Shown one piece after another: positions 56,480-64,000 of a stretch of DNA of 64,000 nt. The translations under genes were made by a program, and so were the position numbers. Within the stretch, counting starts at the first letter, position 1; each line of letters begins with the position of its first letter. The stretch lies in contig JBOZIK010000001.1 of assembly GCA_051453625.1 (NCBI GenBank), positions 190,510,335 to 190,574,334 on the forward strand, written 5' to 3'. The notes beneath the pieces were generated by a model that was given only the letters and a program-made list of their open reading frames with translations, made no database searches and had not been told where the DNA came from. Origin of the DNA: Welwitschia mirabilis. Its lineage: Eukaryota; Gnetophyta; Gnetopsida; Welwitschiales.

Positions 56480-58063
56480 AACAATCTAGTGCCTCTAAAG
56501 GCAAAGAACTAGATTCAAAGATGCAAAGACCATAATGTAAGCCTTAGTTCTACCATAAGTTAGTAGCCAAACAATTCAAATCATGCACTAGAAATTCAAT
56601 CATAGTAGAAAAAACTCTTAGTTTTTCAAAATAGAGAAAAGATCAACTACTAGAATATCTTTCTTATATTAGATTGAATATGATAATTCAATTAAATCAG
56701 GGTATTTCAGATTTAGTTAACCAAGAATTCTATGCAAGCATCATGAGTTAGATGATAGCACTCAGACATTTCAAATACAAGTATGAGGTACTTCTTTATA
56801 TCTTAGTCCTAGTTTTATGAATTTTATTCTTGGCATTGATGATTTAGAGCTTCCACAACTATATGTTCATTCATTTAAAGATATGTTTACTTTCCATTCT
56901 ATTAGAGTGTCGGAGTGATCTATAAGTAATATATTGTTTGAACACTCTAGAATAAACTTTTATGAGAATATAGAACATAAGGACATGGTTCTAGATGCTT
57001 CTATCTTAATCTTGATTATGTTCTATAACATTTTTGCCAGGCATGGTAGCTACAACTATTATAACCCCATGTAGACATGTGTTCTTTATTATTTTTTATA
57101 GGATTAAAGATTTATTTAGGATTTATTCTCTATCTGGATATTATTACACTATTTCAAAAGGACTAGGCTTTGGTTCATCCTTATTTAATTAATTGGTTAT
57201 TAGTAGTTCTAGTATTTCAATACCATAGGTGAACCTCATTCATTCGAAGAAGTGACTTGTATAATTTAATGAAAAATGACATGTGCCAGTGCCACCTGAT
57301 AAAGGCACAAGCAGAAGATTAGCTAAATCATAATTTCAATAATCCTAATCTATAGCATCTCATGGCTCATCACCCATTAAGAAGGATCTAAAAGTAATTA
57401 CAAAGATGGTTGACAAGATTAGATGTAAAGTGTTAAGGCTAAAGAATCACAGATCTATAGCCACTTGAATAGATTCAAAGGATGAATTGGAGGCTGAGGT
57501 AGCTTCAAATACATAGGATGTAGGATATAACTCCAGATGAGTAACAGATATAGATTCTTCAGAGTCTATAGGAGAGAAGAAATAGGTACCAAGAAAGAAC
57601 TAGGCTTCCACATAAGCACAAGTTTAAGGGGAGTATCAGGCTTTGACATCATCACAATAGAAGTAGTAGGCAGAGCTAGAGAGCTCTTATATTCATTCCT
57701 TCATCTTCTAGAGGTCGTGACATAAACTACTCATCTGTAATCCTACCCAACCTCTATCATCTCCACCACCATATTTCATGGAAGCCATATATGTTCCACC
57801 TCTTATCACAATAGCACCATCATCCTTTACTAAGACTGCCACTTCTAGCTTCTTTGGACTTTTATTACTCACATATGAGGAGAAAGGTCTATGAGGGACC
57901 CAGTTAGACATCTCAGTGGCCATCTAAGAAGTGGCATACACCTCCATCCATATATTCCTATTCCTACATCATCCAAACATTCATCACATGGGATAGCAAT
58001 GATGACAGTGATGATGATAAAGAAGGCATACACTACATCAGTGACTTAGCACTTAATAACTAG
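56480..58063 (+). pseudogene. Cop-D third ORF, plant retrotransposon ORF superfamily, acidic C-terminus (decayed)
   Basis: It starts with a polar stretch (SSASKGKELDSKMQRP, about 56480). The core at about 56610-57130 gives EKTLSFSK, LNQGISDLVNQEFYASIMS, then after a frame change FMNFILGIDDLELPQLYVHS and FKDMFTFHSIRVSE, then NILFEHSRINFYENIEHKDM and FYNIFARHGSYNYY. L-V-x-x-F-Y-A, F-I-L-G-I and I-F-x-R-x-G-x-Y are the landmarks shared with this superfamily. The last exon-like frame ends DSNDDSDDDKEG and stops at 58061-58063. Acidic tail and position match the Cop-C third ORF. Function unknown. Confidence 0.62.
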
Positions 58064-58586
58064 CTCCTTTTGTATGCTATCCAAACAAGAGGAGAAAAAA
58101 GTAAAGATCAGCTTTAGCTTGGACTTCCTACTTGAACATTTTGTATTAGCCTAGAGGACTTGATTATGAGTTTGATGGATTATACTCCCTATGAGTGACA
58201 TCATTATTAATTGATGATCACTATTGATTTTTGGCATACATCTATATTAGTACACTATTATTATTTCTTCTGTTGTTGGCACGATTCATGCTATGATATT
58301 ATTTGTTGTTGGTACAATGTTAAAATGGTATGATATTATTTATTATTAGCAGACTATTATTAGTACAATTTACATGATTAGTTGTTATTCCTCTTGAATG
58401 AAAGTATTTAATGATTATGTGCCTTTCTTGATTAATACTTTGCATGTTTATTTATGTGGTTAATCATTATTTTTCAATCTTGTTGATAAAACATGATTAT
58501 GTTCTTTTCTCTCTTGATCTTAAATATCTCAATTCAATTGATTAAATATGATTACACTAACAAAATTTTTCAAGTTTTGAACATCA
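58064..58586 (+). other. Cop-D 3' non-coding segment
   Basis: AT-rich segment between the third ORF and the polypurine tract, with loosely repeated ttattattagca/ttgttggca phrases (58250-58375). No coding signal. Confidence 0.55.
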
Positions 58587-58602
58587 TCAGAAAGGAGGAG
58601 AC
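58587..58602 (+). other. Cop-D polypurine tract
   Basis: catcagaaaggaggagac leads directly into the 3' LTR start tattagtaaaaatc. Confidence 0.8.
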
Positions 58603-60095
58603 TATTAGTAAAAATCTAATTTTGATAATTTCACTTATCAAATATATTGTAATATTGTATAGATAAGTTAAATTGGAGAAAACTAGATCATGAAAAGCAT
58701 TATCCATGTCAAACCTAAAACTTTATAGTTTATAGATAGTTCAGCTTAGAATTTACAAATTCTTAATCACAACTGGTTAAAGACATCTATAAAATTGAAG
58801 AAATATATGGTAAACACATCTACAAATTTGAAGATATCTATGGAAAAGATGTCTACAAAATCAGAGAAATTTATGTTAAACCATATTTTAATAGTAGAGA
58901 AAGACATATACCTTAAAGAATATGTCTATACTAAAGTAAAGATCTGAATAGGTAAAAAATGTTTATCATGTTAAAGATTTCTATATTGAACTGGAAGAAG
59001 TAACAGGGATAAATTATACTTTGATTAATTATCTACATCCTAAGAAAGTAATCAAGTTTTACATGTTACAATCATGATCACTAAGGTTTAGAGGAACTAT
59101 AATTCAAGGTTCATGAAAATATGTATAGGTTGAACATAGACATCTTCCATGTTAAAGAAATCTACCTCATAAAGGACATTTACCACCTTAAAGATATCTA
59201 TGCTAAAAGTTTGCTAAAAATAAAATAGTCATTTCACACCCAATGCTTAATAATTTATATTCATTGTGTAGCAGTTACAAGTTTCAAATGACCATTTCTA
59301 TAGGTCAATAGCTAAAAGCACATATAAATATATAAAGACATGACTTGATGGATAGATTTAATTCACATATGCATGCATGAACACATGGATGATTGGCTCT
59401 ATTCAGGAATATTTTAAGCTATCTTTTACAAGGGACTTTTAAATGACTATATCATTTAATCATTGGCTTCTTCAACATTTCATCACTCTAATCTTTGGCA
59501 CTCATGAACGATAACAACAAGAGAGAACTCAAGTGCTTCATCAAAGGAATATCATTTTAGATTTGTTATTTCATTTGTTGTTATTACTTATTGGATCTAA
59601 ATTATTAGACTATTATGTTTTTGAATACTCTCATTATAATCCCTTTCTTTTTATCAAACCTAAGGATCCCTTACTAGGGTTTCATATTATAAGGTAACCC
59701 TTGTATGAGTGTGCTCTTATGGGTGCTTATGAGCATGTTTTATTATTATATCTTTGGATATCCCTAAAGGGAAAAGAGTGCTACCTTGTGAGAAGCATCT
59801 CATATTGTGTTAGTGCTTGTGAGCATATTTTTGTTATTATGTTGTTGATTATTCCTGATGGGAAGAGAGTGTTGCCTTGAGAAGAGAATCTCATATTTTT
59901 GTAGGGTTGGTAATGCTCCAAAACCACTATTTTTACATTTTAAGAATATCCAAAAGTGCGAGAGGAAGATACCCTCTATGCATGACCATATCTAGGTTAG
60001 GGAATCACATTATTTTGGTAAGGTATTCATTATACATTTTTAATTTATTTTTGGTAGACCTCATTTACCCCTCCCCTTGAGTTCAATGATCCTTA
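58603..60095 (+). repeat. Cop-D 3' LTR
   Basis: Aligns with 48542-50086 throughout. It ends gatcctta at 60095, followed by the gagac target duplication. Its first and last dinucleotides are TA and TA. Confidence 0.9.
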
Positions 60096-60100
60096 GAGAC

Positions 60101-62583
60101 TAAGGTGTCGTTTTATTACTGTTATAATATATACCTTTCTCTAACTTATGTTTACAATTGGTAAATTAATCTATGTTATTATTATATTAGATTTTATTTT
60201 CTATAATTTATTATATTAATAACCTACTTAAAATAGAATAATTTCAAAATTTATGGGATTTTTATTTTGCATAACATCTAGTTTAAAATTTGACTCATGC
60301 TACTATATAATTTAGCAGCACAACCATCATTTTTATGAATTTTATATTACTCAAAATATAATATTACATATTTCATCAATTTCAAACATTTCACTTCAAT
60401 AGTTTATCTTGTAAAGTTTACTATCAATCTTGATCACTCATGTTATTAGTTTAGTATTCCTAATGACTAACTTTATAATTAATTAATGAAGAATAACATT
60501 ACCTTAAACTGGTTCTAAATGAGTTTAATAAAATTATAATAAACCTTCTTTTCAAACTAGAAAATCCTCAAAATCTAAAAACCACAAGCATTTACAAATT
60601 ATTTTAAGAGATACAATTGTATCTAAAGATGACAAAGATAATATTCATTCAATTTCTCTTAGAAAAACATTAAAATATTTAAGAGAATATGAGTTCTTCA
60701 CTATTCCTTTTTGTACATTTTTTCCTTCTAAGAGAAATTATGTTGAAATAAAACATGTAATCTAATTTTGTATAGTTATTGTTTTCTAGATAAATTACTT
60801 TAAAATAAATCATGTAATTTATTCAAAATACAACATCTAATTATTAAACTTCTACCTAAGTTTCATCATATAGACTTAGAAGATCCTTATGAATGTATTT
60901 GCAAGGTTGAAGTCATTATGACAATAATTTCACAAGTAGGTAATCAATATGATGTGGTTAGAAAGAAGTTATTTACTTTTTACTTAAAGAAAAAGATAAA
61001 ATTTTAGTTACATTTATTAAAAAAATTTTCAATTAGGTCATAGAGTGATCTCAATCATGAGTTCTTAAGGAAATACTTCCTAGCATATAAAATAATGAGT
61101 TAAGATGTAAGATTATATATTTCACTTAAAATGATAATGATTCTTTTTATAAATCATCTAAAAATTTTAAGCATTTATTAATGACATTCTCCTTATATGG
61201 GTTTTAAGCATGGGTAAAAGTAAGTATTTTCCAAGGAAATGTTAACAACATAAAATAGATAACTAATTGAAATAATGAGTGAATAATCTTTCAGATGTAA
61301 AGAATCTAGACAATCCTACGAACATTCAAGTACTCTATGCAAATGCCATCTATCTAGAAATTTTTAATAACCTATAGTTATTAATGAGTCTTTTTATAAA
61401 TCATTTAAACATTTTAAGCACTCTATACAAATTTCCTTTCTCTACTTACTTAGATACTTGTATAAATACAACCTAGAAGTACCATTTTAGGATCTTTTTA
61501 GCATACTTTACATAACATCTAAGAATGATGGCAAGCCTTGGGATAAATCTTAGAGTCCGCTTTTTCATCTCAATTATGACATACAAAGAAAACATTATTT
61601 ATAAATAATTTAATTACCATAGTATGATCATTACATTTATAAAAATAATATGTTTGTATTATGATTTTATCTTAGCATTTGTCACATATTATATAACTGA
61701 AAAGTTATCTTTGAGGACATTGTCTTACTTTGTTTGCATGATGAAAATATTTATGAGCTATTATATTACTTTAAAAAGTAATACTTTATTTTCTTCTACT
61801 ATTATATCTATTGCTGAGTAGGTATTAGTATATAAAAGTTCTTATAAATAAGTATTGGATAACATTATTTTACTACTATTCTTAAGTTGCATGACCCCCT
61901 AGTCTTGTATTTTATGTACATAGTTAGTTAGTTAAACTAAAAAAGCACAATATTATTCTAAGAATTGATCTTAAGAAAGTCTCATATAAGTATTAGTTTC
62001 TTCAATGACCTAAATAATAAATCTAAATAAAAGCTTCAAACTTCAAAGTAAACTAAGTCCTTTAAGTCCTCTCCTTCAATAAAGTATTTTAATGATAAAT
62101 GTATGAAATTAAGGTTACAAGATCATACATTATTATAATATTTTATTAAGATTGACAAAATAAATCTACATAAATAATCTTAATCCTAGGCCACATCATT
62201 TGGAAATAGACTAAGGGTATGTCTTTAAGTTATCTAGGCCATCATGGAGTTTATCTAAGATAGTTTGAAGTTTATCTAATTATTGTTTAGCATTTAATTA
62301 AAAAAATCATATAGTAGACTTTTCAATAAGTTAAATATTGAAAAGGCATGTTTTTAAATAATGTCATCTTTAGTAAAGAAATATTCAATAGAGTTTTATT
62401 AAACTTAGAAAAGAAATTTAAAATAAATGAGGCATGTCTAACAAATTTGTTAAAAACAGAAAATGAGAAAATAGTTTGGATAAAAGATTTATTTAGAGAA
62501 GATAATTAGGATTCTTATCCTCTATTTAATTATCAATTAAATGAACATTTTATAGGATGATAATTAATAAAAGAGTTATTAAC
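60101..62583. other. unassigned AT-rich stretch
   Basis: Only short open frames (for example 61624-61821, hydrophobic, no family features). I recognise no element, gene or RNA here. Confidence 0.5.
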
Positions 62584-62834
62584 TCTGATCTGAATGGATT
62601 TTAGGGAGGAGCTCTACTAGGGTTTTGAAGTCTCACTAGGGTTCGCGGATCTAGAGTATAGGAGGACGCGAGGCTTAAAAGGCCATGGATTGGTGGGGAT
62701 AGTTTCAGTTCCTAGTCATAGAGTGCAAGGGTAATTTTAGCAACTAGACAGACCTTCTATGGTAAATTGTAGAATATTTTTGATACTCAGTTCTACTTCG
62801 CTTTTAGGAATTTTTTCAAAGGACTTGGCCCAAA

Positions 62835-63900
62835 ATGGAGAATATTCAGTTCTCTAGGGAATGAAAATCCCTATTTTTGGACATTAATAAAGATGCATGC
62901 TATGAGATCAAGAAGAAACTTAGCTATAGTCTAATCAAAAAGTTCATTTCATTTGGCCTCAACCTAGGCTGGATCGGATCCATGAATGGGTGGCTACTAA
63001 ATGGACAAGAGTGAGTAAAGTTGATGTTATTACTATGATTGAAGGACTGGTGTTATTCCACTTAGATGATGAACGAGATCGGATGAATAATTATGAGAGG
63101 ACTTTGATTCTTTAGGGTTCAAGGTCTTGTCCTAGCTAAATGGATGCTAGGGGTGTAAATGGAACCAAACCTATTTAAGAGGTTATTAATTTGGATCTGC
63201 ATTCATAAGTTTCCATTGGAGTTTTGGAATGAAGATATCTTAAATAAAATAGTATCTTAGTTTGGTGAACTCATCAAATTTAATAGGATCACTATCAAAC
63301 AGATAAGACTAGTGTTGACCAAATTTTGCATTTAGATGAGTGTAAAGAATATAAAAGAGATCTGATCCATAAAATTTAGATCTAAATGGGGTATTTTTGA
63401 GCTTGACATTACTTATGAGAAACATCTAGTCCCCTGTACAATTTTTGAAAAATTAGGATATCTTTTTTGGGAGATGTGCTCATCCTAAAAACAAATGTTT
63501 AAATTATAGCAAATTGGGTTATTTAAGAGAAGAATGTAGAAAAAGGCTGATTGAAATTGAGGAAAATCTAAAGGAAACATGTAATTTTTGTGGAAATATT
63601 AGATATAATCAGAGCATATGCTGACATAAGAAAAGGAAGGACTATATGGGAAAAAGCACTACTATTTTTCCTAATGAAACTAAGAACAACAAAAAAAGGA
63701 AGCAAAAGAAATAGAGTATAACCCCTTTCAACCTTTTGTGAAAGAAGAAGACACCCAACAACCTCCAAATAGTGATGAACCTAATGAAGTGAAAACTCAA
63801 ATGAAGGGAAGGCCTAGCAATAGAACCCTTTTAGAATGGAAAATAGTAAAGAATGTAGCTAATAGTTCCCAACCCACCATTAAAGATACTCTAAGAAAAT
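62835..63900 (+). pseudogene. LINE ORF1 with DUF4283-type domain and two zinc knuckles (decayed)
   Basis: Central pieces read HKFPLEFWNEDILNKIVS, FGELIKFNRITIKQIR, then IFELDITYEKHLVPCTIFEK and LGY, the P-x-E-F-W-x-x-x-x-L-x-x-I and Y-E-x-x-P-x-x-C blocks of plant LINE ORF1 (DUF4283 type). The first knuckle at 63496-63537 reads CLNYSKLGYLREEC, where one Cys and the His are Tyr. The second at 63580-63621 reads CNFCGNIRYNQSIC, where only the His is Tyr. A basic, polar tail follows. ORF1 binds element RNA. The ATG at 62835 is the likely start, though a stop follows soon. Confidence 0.78.
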
Positions 63901-63935
63901 GTCAAGTGCCCAAAAAGGGGACAAAAACACCCCTA

Positions 63936-64000
63936 ATGAATTGTCTCACATGGAATTATAGGGGATTAGGGTCCTCTTACAAGAAAAAGACCCAACAAAA
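63936..64000 (+). CDS. LINE ORF2 start: endonuclease domain N-terminus (partial)
   Basis: ATG at 63936 reads MNCLTWNYRGLGSSYKKKTQ to the window end. The N-x-x-x-W-N-x-R-G-L-G pattern is the first conserved block of the APE-type endonuclease that nicks target DNA for LINE insertion; its Asn (in W-N) is an active-site residue. No stop is met in the visible 65 bases. Whether the rest of ORF2 is intact cannot be told from this window. Confidence 0.75.
   Translation, partial: MNCLTWNYRGLGSSYKKKTQQ

Larger units (their letters stand above)
48542..60095 (+). mobile_element. Cop-D: Sirevirus-like copia element, all pol domains present but decayed, with third ORF
   Basis: Flanked by an exact 5-bp repeat gagac, with two ~1.5-kb LTRs, a tRNA-Met primer site, gag, retropepsin, integrase, RT, RNase H, an internal motif cluster, a third ORF with acidic tail and a polypurine tract. 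The order integrase-RT marks copia. The extra 3' ORF and long LTRs indicate the Sirevirus lineage. LTR ends read TA...TA in place of TG...CA, each one transition away. All frames are broken. Total about 11.5 kb including gaps. Confidence 0.92.
62584..64000 (+). mobile_element. L1-type LINE, 5' end, plus strand (runs off the window)
   Basis: A GC-richer leader (about 62600-62720) with several CpGs is followed by ORF1 with two zinc knuckles and, at 63936, the start of ORF2. The order leader, ORF1, ORF2 endonuclease is that of plant L1 elements. The 5' end is estimated from the change in composition. Confidence 0.82.

Noticed and set aside
55385-56489. Three frames of about 300-340 codons
   Set aside because: Artefacts of the 778-N gap; the visible ends lie in non-coding DNA or the third-ORF leader of element D.
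57708-57923. Minus-strand frame of 71 codons
   Set aside because: Antisense to the third ORF of element D and without recognisable features.
1-64000. CRISPR arrays, operons, prophage or other prokaryotic systems
   Set aside because: Base composition, plant-type retroelements and absence of any prokaryotic gene make such features implausible; the tandem arrays lack uniform repeat-spacer structure.

Overview
The window is intergenic DNA from a flowering-plant nuclear genome. It is AT-rich and CpG-poor and is filled almost end to end with old, decayed retrotransposons. The plant assignment rests on the families seen: Ty1/copia elements with initiator-tRNA-Met primer sites and Sirevirus-like organisation, Athila-type Ty3/gypsy elements, a chromovirus, L1-type LINEs and a tRNA-like SINE. 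I see no intact host gene, rRNA, tRNA, CRISPR array or bacterial feature. Species cannot be told from the sequence. Every coding region is a pseudogene with frameshifts and stops; Cys-to-Tyr, Gln-to-stop and TG/CA-to-TA changes dominate, as expected from long-term deamination of methylated DNA.

Layout. 1-6487: a minus-strand copia element (Cop1) with both LTRs, the left one cut by the window edge. It sits inside the 5' LTR of Athila-like element A (about 6488-14918), which carries gag, protease, a third ORF and a 3' LTR but no reverse transcriptase or integrase. 14919-23939: mixed fragments: unrecognised coding-like DNA, a 20-bp tandem array, a minus-strand copia gag, a degenerate minisatellite, a chromovirus missing most of pol (20430-22507), and an orphan minus-strand LTR with primer site. 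23940-32071: Athila-like element B, same pol-less plan as A, with a SINE-like insertion in its 5' LTR. 32072-34537: unassigned.

34543-42667: copia element C (Sirevirus-like), with 1.6-kb LTRs, gag, protease and a third ORF, but no integrase or RT. 42668-48536: AT-rich DNA with a minus-strand LINE RT and an orphan polypurine tract. 48542-60095: copia element D (Sirevirus-like), with gag, protease, integrase, RT, RNase H, a third ORF, both LTRs and a perfect 5-bp target duplication. 60101-62580: nothing recognisable. 62584-64000: the 5' half of a plus-strand L1-type LINE, running off the window.

The most interesting signals concern A, C and D together. All three carry, 3' of where pol lies or should lie, a decayed ORF of apparently one superfamily (plant retrotransposon third ORF). 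In C and D it is preceded by an internal copy of the palindromic motif cluster that characterises that element's own LTR; in A and C it is preceded by a TATA box. Some N gaps are flanked by identical sequence and can be shown, by comparison with a sister element or sister LTR, to hold little or no missing DNA.
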